From Enoplolaimus lenunculus (lineage: Eukaryota > Nematoda > Enoplea > Enoplida > Thoracostomopsidae): a stretch of 64,000 nt of DNA. Below are positions 1 to 10,329 of the stretch, piece by piece; the stretch's first letter is position 1; each line of letters starts with the position of its first letter. Below the pieces are notes generated by a model, which did not search any database, was not told the origin of the DNA, and saw only the letters and a list, made by a program, of their open reading frames with translations. Location of the stretch: positions 62,001 through 126,000 of the forward strand of contig JASANG010004020.1 of assembly GCA_030248215.1 (NCBI GenBank), in the 5' to 3' direction. The position numbers were made by a program, and so were the translations under genes.

Positions 1-317
1 GCCAGACTGCAGTACAGATTAGCTTAGTATGTAAAATATGCGTATTGTTTGTCGTACTGTACTAGTTGTTCGACCCAATGTTACTTTGAGGGGCAAAACA
101 TTTTTTCTCTGGACTGCAATAGAGTGAGCTTAAGGTTTAAACTTATTTTTTGCTTAGGTTTAATAATAGGCTTATCCTTACACTGAGGCTTAGGTGGCAT
201 TGGCACTATGAGGGGCGTCACGTTTTCCGCGGGACAGCAGCTAATAGGCCAAGAGTGCAACGGTAAACACTGCTGCACCAATATATTTTTGCTCGGATGA
301 TCATATAACTTCGAATC

Positions 318-1310
318 TATGGTTTGCTGGGTCAGACGTGACAGCTTTGAACTTATGTTTTCGCTGGTGAGGACAACATCGAGAATGTGTTTTCACTGGG
401 TGTTGGGGACAACCGGGATAGCTTCGAGTCTGTTTTCGCTGGGTCGGTCGCGACAACGTCGAACCCAGGTTTCTGCTTGGTCTGTACAACTTCGACTATA
501 CGGTTCTTATTGGTTTCGATCTTGACAGTTTCGAGGCAGGGCGCAACGCGGAACTGGATTATACCGGAATCGGAATCGTAACAACACATTTATATCGGAA
601 TCGGATCTAGAAACTTTGTAATTACGACGGATAATTTTTATTGACGAATATAATGTTGATTTAGAGTGTCTGTTGTCATGCATCAATTTTCACTAAGGTC
701 GCATGAACAAATTGTCGATGAGTTTTGGTTCTGTAATGCTAAACTACAATTATTGATAAGTTAAAGCAATTTAATAGATAAATAATATAGAATTTTTATG
801 CAACGTATTACAACAAGTAAGATTAAACTTAAAATTTCAAAATTTCGATTCAGATTGACTGTGCAATCAGGATCGGAACTCATTTTGAATCGGAATTCTA
901 ATCAGAGTCGGAATTCCGGTTGCACCCTGCTTTGAGGTTATGAGTTTGCTGCATCGGTCGGGCAGTTTCGAGCCATTTTATTGCTGATTTGGCCGGGTCG
1001 GGATAGCTTCGAGCCTATGTTAACGCGTCGTGACAGCTTTGGGCCTGCGTTTTTGCTGGGTCGGTCGAGGCAGCTTTGAATCTATATTTCCGCTGATCGG
1101 TCGAAACTGTTTCCAGCCTATCTTTATGCTGAGTTGGTTGGGACAGCTTCGAGCGTATGTTGCTGGATTGGTCGGGACAGCTTCGAGTCGATGTTTCAGC
1201 TTGTCGGTTGGAACAGCTTCTATCCTATATTTTGGCTGGGTTGATCAAGACAACTTCCAATGTATGATTTCGCTGGATTGGACAAGGCAGCTTTGTCCCG
1301 CGGATAAACG
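318..1310. repeat. Degenerate 36-45 bp minisatellite (GCTGGGTCGGTCGGGACAGC type)
   Basis: Units of roughly 36-45 bp resembling GCTGGGTCGGTCGGGACAGC followed by TTCGAGCCTATGTTT recur about five times at 318-535 and about nine times at 940-1310. The array is split by an inserted element at 536-930. Open frames here follow the repeat and are not treated as genes. A short array of the same units occurs at about 55155-55320. Confidence 0.75.
536..930. mobile_element. CCGGAA-type inverted-repeat element, nested in minisatellite
   Basis: The left end is GCAGGGCGCAAC and the right end GTTGCACCCTGC, which form an inverted pair. Just inside both ends are short CGGAA/CGGAATC runs. The rest is AT-rich with no open frame. 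It sits inside the GGGTCGG minisatellite, so it inserted after that array formed. It belongs with the copies at 1649, 5642, 9521, 57734 and 61137. Confidence 0.65.
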
Positions 1311-1648
1311 GACGCTTCTCAGAGTAACTGGGTGACTTAGAAATATGTCTATACTACTGTTACGCCCCTCAAAGTAACAGTGGCTAATAGTACAATAATT
1401 TGGTTTCAGTTGACAAAGGTCACTGAAGAGAAGAAGGCTAAAAAAGCGGCTGCATAAAATTATTTTTTGTTCTTGTTTTCTGTTAAGATAATTGTTTATT
1501 AATGTTCTAAATACTTGAATTAAACGTTATTTGTTGATCTTGATTGAGCAAACTATTGAGCAACAAACATATTTCATTTTGCCGCTGTTTCGTTAGCCTG
1601 AGTTATATGTGGTATATGATGAATGCGGAAAAATTGGCATCCAACAAC

Positions 1649-2034
1649 CAAGGTGCAACGGGAATTATGAAATACCGTAACCGGAAAATTAAAAAATACC
1701 GCAGCCAGAAGCGGAACACAACAAATTCTTGTTACCGAAAAATTGATTTTTAACTATTTTATCGCTTTTAACAGTGTAAACACATCATTTAGGCCGTCAA
1801 GATCCTGAAACAAATGCAGTATTTGAAAACGTATGATCAATTATAAGGCATGACACAAATTGAAAATTTTGGTAGTACACGCTCAGACAAGGTAAGAAAA
1901 ATAAGTTACAATGTTAGAATGAGAAAAAAAATTTGAATACCGGAAAATTCCGGTGATCAGATACCGGATTTTCTACCGCAGCCGAATAGTGAAAAATAAA
2001 CGGATTTCCCTACCGGAATTTCGGTTGCACCTTG
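1649..2034. mobile_element. CCGGAA-type inverted-repeat element
   Basis: The terminal inverted pair is CAAGGTGCAAC (left) and GTTGCACCTTG (right). Runs of ACCGGAAAATT and TACCGCAGCC type follow each end and face each other. The centre is AT-rich and non-coding. Confidence 0.7.
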
Positions 2035-2895
2035 CCAACAACTTTATTATGCCTAAGCAAAAAAAGCCTGGACAAGTTGTTCGTGATGTAGTTTATCTTG
2101 TGTGCAAATTGTTCAAGCTAAATGCGGTCTACTTTGAGCTTATGAATGCTGCGCAAAAATTATGCAGCTTGTCTGCCTTGAATTCGTTTTAAATATTAAA
2201 TGTTCGTAGTTTTTGGCCACAAAAATAACATTCAGTTTAGCATCAAACTATTTTTAAACTTCAGTCGTATCTATTTAATTTCCAAAATTCGTAGCTTAAG
2301 CATTAATCAAGTTTAACTATTTCTTGTCTCTCTAGAAATTTCGGGAAGGAATGTATTCCTATATCACTTCTTCTGTAAGTGCACGCACCTGTTTCATTCG
2401 CCACACATATTGTGTAAGCCTAAGCTACGATTTACGTATAGGACCGCTCGAATAGTGTTATATACCCCTTACAACAAATATAAAATTGTAGCCACATGGG
2501 TGCTTGGAGGTGCTACAGCAGCCCACACTGGAAGAATTTTACGCCACCTAGAAAATTTTCAACCTTGCTTGTTTTGTCATCGAAAACCCTGTATGCTCTT
2601 CTGGAAAAATGTTTTGTCCCCACTCGCAGAGCAAGGTGGGCTGGCTACAGGCCTCTACCGCATCGAAGTGTTGGAAATTGGAAATTTTCTTATTATTACA
2701 AAAGTTACTGCTAAATCACATACGTAATAGTCTGCTTTTCAAAATTAACATACAGCTGTTCGATTTAAAGTGAATTTAAGAAAATTTATTCCTGATATTT
2801 TAAGTTAGAACTGCATTGACTGGAATTCGTATGATTTTTAAACCAGGTGAAACTTTGCATGCCTCAACTGTATTGGCAGAAACAAATATACTTAA
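2035..2895. other. No gene seen; degenerate repeat at about 2500-2660
   Basis: The only structure noticed is a stretch near 2500-2660 that shares phrases with about 47810-47965, for example AAAACCCTTGTATGC-like text and a CCCC-rich centre. This suggests an old dispersed repeat. The short open frames there have no recognisable protein. Confidence 0.4.
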
Positions 2896-2897
2896 AC

Positions 2898-3122
2898 CCT
2901 ATTCAGACGTGTTAGTTTTTGATGCGAGAAGTTGCAACTGCAAATATATAATGTATTAAAAATCATAGCTTGGAATTGAGTTCACATGTGTGAATAACCA
3001 TGCAAAGGTCACTGAATTTATTGCAGCCGCTTTCTCGTTCATTGGCTGATAAAAAATGCAAGTTTTGCGTGCAATTTGCAGCTGCAAGATCTCGTAACAA
3101 AAAGTTGCACATGTGAATGGGG
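2898..3122. mobile_element. Short inverted-repeat element with CCCTATTCACACGTG ends
   Basis: It begins CCCTATTCAGACGTG and ends CACATGTGAATGGGGC, an imperfect inverted pair. It is a short, internally deleted relative of the 726-bp copy at 8217-8942. Confidence 0.6.
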
Positions 3123-3124
3123 CT

Positions 3125-4880
3125 TAACGTGTTGTTTACACAATTTGCATTAATATGTTCACTGTGTATTTACAAAAATTCAAATATCTTGGTGCTCTAA
3201 AATAATGTTCGTTTGACTGTATTTTCCTAAAAACACTCGATAGTTTTATGTTTATAAAGAAAACAAACTTTTCTACAATAAAATTGCTGTTGCTATAAGG
3301 GGTCTTTCAAACTTTTATGGCCGTATATTCAATATGTACTGCCAAATATATATTATATCTCCGCATTTTGCTGGAATATATGTAATTCCTAAGATCTGTG
3401 TTATCGTCAAAATGCACATGATGTGAGTAGAGTATATAATAGTATGCACTCACAACGCTGCGTGTTGCCTTCCCGCTGTGCTCCACAGGGAAAAGTCCTA
3501 TTTTGCTGTGTGTCTCTCATTCGCTCTCTCTCAGTGCTCGTTGCTCTTGCCGTACAAAGAGTATTTGCTACTGGCATCAGTCAGTGTTGGTATAGTAGTG
3601 GTCTTTCAAGCGCCCCCTGGGATTTATTCATTATATGGCGATACCCGCTGTGCTCCCCGCGCGTTGTATATATATTTACGGCTGGCCTTCCAATTTCTGC
3701 TATGCAGTATAATATTTGTGTCAGTCTTTTTATATGCCTTGTCAGCGGTGGATCCAGAAATTTCTGACGAGGTGGCTGGCATCATTTTATGAAACGCAAT
3801 TTTTACTGTATGCTTAGATGTGGCAATTTTTTGATAGGGAAAATTCTTTAAAATTTTATCACAAAAAATTTTCTAACAGATTGCGTTTTCACCCTCTGGA
3901 TCCGCTATTGAGAGCACATTTTCGTTTAGGTTTCACGAATATTAGGGTTTCTTAAGAAACGTTTCGTGATATTAATACACTGCTACAAATTGAAAGTGCT
4001 AGCGACCTATTTTTTCAAAAGAATATGTATAATTGTAATGTCGTCTTGGAATTTTGATTTTCTTTCAGCTCAGTAATGCGATGTTCCAGTTATTGGAAAA
4101 AAAAAGTTTACAGCCTTTCATATTCGCCTGTCAACCACCCTTTGTCAGGGCCGGCGTTAGGACAGTTGGGGGCCCTTAAACAGGTTCATAAGCATCCCTC
4201 AATCAAATTTTTCACAGTTCCATAACAATATCCCTTGGTATAAGCTGGCATTTTGCCGCGGTCAATTGCTCTGAAGCCTATGCTCAATCATACTTCTTTG
4301 CGTAACATTGGCCGCTTGGACTTGTTTGGATTTTTCGCGGTTGCGAGTAGATTAATTTGTTGACAATCATTAAAAGCTTACGCGAACCGTATTTACGTAA
4401 ACTAAAACGCCGCAGTTCTGTGTAGAATAACAGCAAAATTGTTTACAAGCTTCACCTAAAAGTCGTAATCCTGATGCTGCTTGACGCTTTCCAAAGGTCA
4501 TTTTATTCAGTGAATGCCTTCCAGTTATCTTTTGTTATTATCACAAAGTTCACTAAAATGGTCGGTCTTAGGGTTGATCCTTGCATTTACCATTTTATTC
4601 TTAGAATTTATGCAGCGTTTGCTTAAAGCAATCCCAGTCAAGTGTTGTTTAACAACATACAAACGAGTTAAACGTTCATAAAGTTATGCTTACGTACCGC
4701 AACACTTCATAACAGGATACAACCGGAGGTCTGCGTCTGTCTCCGGCACAAAATCAGGTAGAATTTCTGCGTTCAGGTCCGTCAATTCTGGCAATGAAAT
4801 TTTTATGTTTTCCAAAAATTATATCGTTCGGTGTGTTTGGTTTTAACTTTTGGCACAAATTTAAAGAGTTAATTGTCGAT
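3125..4880. other. No convincing gene
   Basis: Two overlapping open frames near 3423-3792 read through a slightly GC-richer, CTCTCT-rich patch. They show no conserved domain, no good splice context and no repeated protein motif. Short phrases such as GGATCCAGAAATTTC occur at 3750 and 3895 and hint at an old repeat. Nothing else is supported. Confidence 0.4.
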
Positions 4881-4890
4881 GTTATTTTTA

Positions 4891-5159
4891 ACCCTTTGTC
4901 ACATGAATATTTTCCATTTCCCCTGAGACCTACTTTTATGCTAGGATTCGAACTCCGGTGACTGGAGTGGGAGGCGTATACCATCACCACTCAGCTATAG
5001 GAGCTTGACGCTCGAGCCCGAGGGGGCTCTCACGTCTTGTGTTGATTTAGCATTATGTATACGTGTTGCAATTGTTAAACACTGTGCGATATATATTATT
5101 TAACGTGTATACACTGCGCTGAGTTGCCCATCGTCAACTCTATGTGAGAAGGGGTTAAA
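4891..5159 (-). repeat. tRNA-like repeat with inverted ends
   Basis: The ends are TTAACCCTTTGTCACATG and CTATGTGAGAAGGGGTTAA, an inverted pair. On the minus strand the middle (about 4945-5005) reads as a tRNA-like segment. It has an A-box-like TAGCTGAGTGG and a B-box-like GTTCGAATCC at normal spacing. This could be a tRNA-derived SINE, or a MITE that has captured a tRNA. Related copies lie at 33354, 33646 and 42984. Confidence 0.65.
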
Positions 5160-5641
5160 TATGAAGCCTATAATCAAAATTTTTGACAACACCTTGCAAA
5201 TATTGGCTCAAACTAACAAATTAAGCATTTATCTGACAATATTTTTCGTATTGAGCTTGTGAGTCAAAAATTTTAGTGCTCTCAGCTATAAGATTAGGAT
5301 GAATCTTGTACTTGTACCCCCCCTGGCATTCGAAAAAATAAATGTCTTATCGGATTAACGAGGATTGTTTGCTGATGTTAAAAGTTTAACTTAAGCCCAA
5401 AGCCCATATTCTCAACTGTTTACAACATCTACTACCGGTTTCTTGCAATTGTGGATGTTAACATTGGCATAGAAGTGCGACATCTCAAATGCGAAAATTG
5501 TGCTGACGTTCGAACCTCAACATTCAGTGCTTCGAATGGTACAAGACTTACCAACTGGTGATAGGCGCTACACATATTTGAGAATACTGGCCTCTGACAC
5601 TTGCCGTATATGGCTGGCTTGTTTTTTAAATCGTTTACTGT
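5160..5641. other. No gene seen
   Basis: AT-rich sequence between a tRNA-like repeat and a small CCGG element. An open minus-strand frame at 5432-5803 runs into that element and is not supported. Confidence 0.4.
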
Positions 5642-5746
5642 CAGGGTGCAACCGGAGGTAAAAAAGTACCGGTGCCGGAGCCGAAGCCGGAGGTCAACGA
5701 AACTTGCCGGAGCCGAAGCCGGAAACAGACCTCCTGTTGTACCTTG
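5642..5746. mobile_element. Very short CCGGAG-type inverted-repeat element
   Basis: It starts CAGGGTGCAACCGGAGGT and ends GTTGTACCTTG. It is only about 105 bp and almost wholly made of GCCGGAGCCGAAGCC-type units. It looks like an internally deleted copy of the family seen at 9521 and 57734. Confidence 0.65.
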
Positions 5747-5749
5747 GTT

Positions 5750-8210
5750 ACTGTATTCCGGCTTTGACGTTGAATTTTTGTATCTGTCCGGTTGTGACTG
5801 CACTTAAGCAGGTTGCACTAACAATGCGCTTTACCTTAACTGCATTGCAAACCAGCAAATTGCAAATGTATTATGAGTTTCTTAGCTGCAGTTCCTTTCT
5901 GTTGTCGCTGTCAAATGTGGTTACGTTATGATTAACAATGTATGTTTGATTAGTTTAATTTTAAGTGTTTATTACATTTTTTTGCAAGAATCGTTTAAAA
6001 CTTTGCCCACTGTATTAACCACCATTATTCCCTCTAACGGACACTTGAGTCTAACTTTAAATATAATGAATTGTTTTTGAGAACTGTGCTTTTACCCAGT
6101 GTGAGTAAACTGCTAAGTGCTAAACTCGTTCAACTTTGGATCAGCACGCGAACAAGGCAATACTGCAAACTGAAACTGTATAATAAACACAAAATGCTGT
6201 ATATGCAGGGTCGGAGCCAGCTCTACTAACTGAGAGATACAATTTTATGAGGACGGGCATGTGGTAAGTTTACTTAGCGTGGCTATCACCTTTGTATGGG
6301 TGGAGCAAAATTGTTCTGTGGGTGGCTAGCCCCTCTGCCACCTCTCTGGCTATGGGTTTATGCATATGCCATACCACGAGCATTCTTATATATTCGACAA
6401 GCATAGCGCAATCTCATCACAGCGGCAAACAGTAAGATCCCAGGGTACGCTTTCAGTTCAACGATACGTTGTGCCTTATTTATCGTTAGTAGACGCGTTT
6501 TGCAAGGCATGAGAGCGTTGCGTTCCCTGCTATATCAAGGCAGCACAGGGTATTTGCTTAGACAAGCTTAGGTTTCTTCAAGTCGTCGCTTCTATAATGT
6601 CATGCCTGAGACCCTGTGCCTGAGTTGAGAGGTACACGTATATGGAGTGTGTGGCGTTCCTTGTGCGCCTTAATATTCCTTTTGTTTATGTTTTCGTCTC
6701 AAAAAGCCTTGAAGGGTTAAACCAAAGAACGCGTCTGCCTTAAACATAAATGTATACTTTGTGCACACAGCGAACGCTTAAAAATTAGCTCGCTGTATTA
6801 TATTTCTTGAGATGTTATAGGATGCATTGAAATTTTAATTTTGAATGTTGAGCACCAGATTTGAACGAAACTTTTAACTTTTCCCACATAAAAATTTTCT
6901 ATTTTATTAAAGTTTCAATATTCAAGCTCAGATCCAAGCCATCAGCCTCTCGATTGAGAGGCTTTTGACATCATCACTCAGCAGTAGTAACTTGACCCTG
7001 GCACCCAACAAAGCATTCATTTTTGTGGATATGTTGTACTATGCATACGAGCAATTTGTTTAAAAGTTGCGTAGGCAGAAGCATTGCGGGTCCATTGGTC
7101 GAATCCATGGACCAAGAAACGTATTGCGACTGTTACAAACATTTAATACTTAAACTACGTCTTGCTTTTCTTCGGTTTCGATCGCTAGGTTTTCATAATA
7201 CTTATACTTACACGGTAAGGAATAATTTTGACTAATCTAGCAAACGAATCACCCTTTCGAACCCATATAAAACTTTATAATTATATTGAGTCACATCAAT
7301 TTTAAAATACTGTCAAACTGTTCGCTCGCTTCAATCGTGAATTCTTCAAACTTGAACCTTTACTTTTGCAACTTATGTTTGCTCACAACTGCTTGCAATT
7401 CAAAATTCTGCGACACTTGTGATTATTAAACACTGTGCATTGCGTTTCTAATACACCAACACGATTTGAAATATGCAATTCGATGCTCATAGTCAACTTT
7501 TCGCGTAAACGAGGATTTTAACTTTGTAGCATTTCCGCTTTTTTAATCAGACGGTGATTTTGTACTTAATCCTGTTAACAGATAAAGATGAAAAGCTATC
7601 AATTGTCAAAATTTACAGTTTATACGTGTAGTCTTAAGCACCATGTTTTTAGTTTCTAAGGATAAAATTCCTTGCTAAAATTCAAATTTATACTATAAAA
7701 AGCTGTGTTTGTAAGAGAAATAATTAGTTGTTTAACAACGTAACATACACCAGCGTTGCTGTTCTAAAACCGATTTCAAAATTGTGCAAATTATTTGGTA
7801 AAGGCTGGTTTGTCATATTTTGGACCCAAATCGATTAACGGTTCTTCAGTTTAAAAAGGCCTGTGTTTATCTGAATGCCTTTATGTAAACAACGACAACT
7901 TTTGTTCTTTCCGATTGCATAATTTTGCGTTACTTTTGACGCAGTGTAAAATATGACATTTGGAGCAAAATTCGGTAAACCTTGGTTCAGAGACCAAATA
8001 CACAAATTCAAATTAGTTAAAATTTGTTAACTGCAAATGTAACATTTTATACTCTGGATTGATAAACATTTAATTTGCGTTGACGTTTTGTGCGATGAAC
8101 CGGATGCCGTTAATCATTTGAAAACATTGAAATTGAACGAAAAGTAAACTCGAATCTGTGTCTTACGTTTTCGACCGACAGTGGAAACTTTTAATACATA
8201 ATATTTAAAA
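5750..8210. other. No gene seen; scattered old repeats
   Basis: At about 6270-6360 a CTGGCTATGGG-type phrase is shared with about 53880-53930. At about 6925-7010 the minus strand shows a weak tRNA-like A box (GCTGAGTGATG). The rest is AT-rich with many stops in all frames. Confidence 0.4.
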
Positions 8211-8216
8211 TTTAGT

Positions 8217-8942
8217 CCCTATTCACACGTGCAAGGATTTGAAGCAAAAATTACACATGCAACTTGGATGTGCAAGTTTGGTCAAAGAACAGCATTGAAG
8301 TTGTTGCAGCTGCGAATTGTTCACTGGAACTCATGCTATTAAATTTGATTCGCGCGAGTAAACGCAGATGCAAATCGTTTGAATTTCTTGCACCTGTGTT
8401 TTGATTGGCCATTCGGAAGACATGTTGTTGAGCGTTTCAAATGAATCCAAACTTTGAATTTATTCAAGAAGCATGAATTAATTCAACTAATCTGTTTGAT
8501 TTCTCGCAGTCTATGGCAATTGTGACGGGGCTTGTTTTTCATTTTTAAGCATTAAGTAAAATTGTATCATAAACGTTTTCAAGTCAAGAAATTTTGAGTT
8601 TAGCCTACTTTACGCGTGATTGTTTCTTGCAGCTGCAAGTTTTTTCAAAACTTCATCCGATGAACTGGTAGTTGTAATTTTTTATTCATGAGAAATATGC
8701 GCCAGGAATTAATTCATATGCATAACCTTGCAAGTCGAATTAATTCACCATCATTGGCTGAATTGATAAATTCTTAGCTTATGCTTAATATTTATTGCAG
8801 TCATCTGCAAATTATTCGTACAAATTTACGTCAACATTTAGAATGTAAATGATGTTTTCTTGCAAAAACTTGCAGCTGCAAGAAACTCGTGCAAGTTGCA
8901 GCTGCGAGTTCTTGCTGCAAAAACTTGCATCTGTGAATAGGG
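8217..8942. mobile_element. 726-bp MITE with CCCTATTCACACGTGCAA ends
   Basis: The left end CCCTATTCACACGTGCAA matches the inverted right end TTGCATCTGTGAATAGGG. Inside, TTGCAGCTGCAAG-type palindromes are frequent, especially at the right end. There is no transposase frame. A second long copy (14455 to about 15100) matches it closely through the body, and a short copy lies at 2898-3122. Confidence 0.75.
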
Positions 8943-9520
8943 CTTTACTTTTTAAGAAATGATTTTTGAACTCGAATATAAATATGACAAAAGATAAACT
9001 GAAACAATATTTGGCACAGCCAGCCGGGTATAATTCTGAATATACATATTTGGAACAAATCAGAGTATTTATTTTTTGTATCACTGCAATATTTACTGGG
9101 TTGTGTTATACGCTGTCTCTTAGTGGAACAATAACGTAATTGGCTTTCATGGGAATTTGCTGCTACTTTGGCTGACTCTCTGTGCAACCTTACATTTGAA
9201 GTCAAAATCGGTTCTTTTGTTTTGAATTTAAAAGTCGACCTCAGAGTCCTTTGGGATTTCAGTTGGGCAACAAATCTCTGTTGGATGAATTTGATGCCGC
9301 ATAAACTTTGTCAAAATACACATTCGTATTGTTGTTGTGTTTGTTATTATTTTGCTCAAGGTTTCCGATTATAAATCAGACTGCTATAATACCAGTAGCT
9401 AACGTGATTGCAATATTTGCCACTGACGCCAACATACTTTCATGAAAAATATCGCAGATTCAGTTAAAACATTTAAACAAAATATATACAATCGTTTATT
9501 TAAAGCTTAGGTATATACAA

Positions 9521-9811
9521 CAGGGTGCAACCGGAGGTGAAAAATTCCCAAGCCGGACGTCATTAGTTGCCGGAGCCGGAGGTGAAACCGGAGCAGCGGC
9601 GAAATTATGTAGTTTAAATAATGTTTAATTCGCCAGTTTTAAAATTTCAGTTATCCTCAAATTTGTACCAAAAGTTAAAACAAAACGTACCAAACAAGTA
9701 AATTTTGTAAAACTGTGCAAAGTTTCACTGCCAAAACCACCCCGGCGGAAATTCTACCAAAATCGGAGTTACATTTTCTACCGGAGCCGAAGTCGGAAGT
9801 GGACCTCCGGT
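9521..9811. mobile_element. CCGGAG-type inverted-repeat element
   Basis: It begins CAGGGTGCAACCGGAGGTG. GCCGGAGCCGGAGGTG-type units at the left face GAGCCGAAGTCGGAAG-type units at the right. The right end lacks the usual GTTGCACCCTG, so this copy is truncated or degraded there. It abuts the MITE at 9832. Confidence 0.65.
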
Positions 9812-9831
9812 TTAATAAAATTTTAGTAATT

Positions 9832-10043
9832 CACTGTAAAAAATGGGGAGACAAATTGACGCTCTCCGAAATAGGCTTTTCCTGAATACACAAATTGAGT
9901 CAAAATTCGACTCCGCCAGAGTAAAATTCGATTCATTGAAGTGCTCAGTGAGTTGAATTTGACTCTGGCGGAGTCAAATTTGACTCAGTTTGTGTAGCCA
10001 GGAAAAGCCTATTTCCGAGAGAGTCAATTTGACTCTTACAGTG
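9832..10043. mobile_element. Palindromic MITE, CACTGTAAAAAATGG ends
   Basis: The ends are CACTG(T/C)AA... and its inverse. The two halves fold back through GAGTCAAATTTGACTC and GGAAAAGCCTATTTC segments. A second copy of the same family, with cleaner ends, is at 58910-59116. No coding capacity. Confidence 0.8.
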
Positions 10044-10169
10044 TACCTTTAATTTGTGCGCATTATTATAGGTCGATTAGAGCAAGCGTATTATGCAAAT
10101 TTAGTACTGTCTGAATTGGCATTAAACACCCTTTCCAGGTTTAATAGTTATCACCTATTCGTTTAAATT

Positions 10170-10326
10170 CTAACCATTCCTAAGCCTAAGCCTAAGCCTA
10201 AGCGTAGAATGAGCATATTCCTAAGCCTAAGCGGAAGCCTAAACCAAGCAAAAAATTAGTATAAAGCTTAAACTTACTCTTTTCTAGTCCCACAGAAAAA
10301 CGTTCCGCCCTTGATCTTTACAAGGA
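10170..10326. mobile_element. TTAGGC-cored MITE copy (left end lost)
   Basis: Runs of CCTAAG (the reverse of CTTAGG) occupy 10180-10250. They are followed by AAAAAATTAG, AAGCTTAAACTTACTC, and a GTTCCGCCCTTGATC right end. A matching left end is not clear. Confidence 0.6.
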
Positions 10327-10329
10327 CCA

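Larger units (their letters stand above)
75..1385. mobile_element. Composite inverted-repeat element with TTAGGC-like and minisatellite interior
   Basis: The ends carry a 14-bp inverted match, TTACTTTGAGGGGC at 81-94 and GCCCCTCAAAGTAA at 1364-1377. Next to the left end are degenerate TTAGG-type runs (about 145-200), similar to the interior of the TTAGGC-cored family described elsewhere in the window. The middle is a GGGTCGG-type minisatellite, interrupted by a CCGGAA element at 536-930. No coding sequence is seen. I read it as one expanded member of the TTAGGC-cored family. The two ends belonging to a single element is inference. Confidence 0.5.

Noticed and set aside
1030-1335. 101-codon plus-strand frame
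   Set aside because: It follows the GGGTCGG minisatellite and has no independent coding signal.
4945-5005. Functional tRNA gene
   Set aside because: A and B boxes are good, but the segment is part of a repeated element with the same flanks elsewhere and no clean acceptor stem was found.
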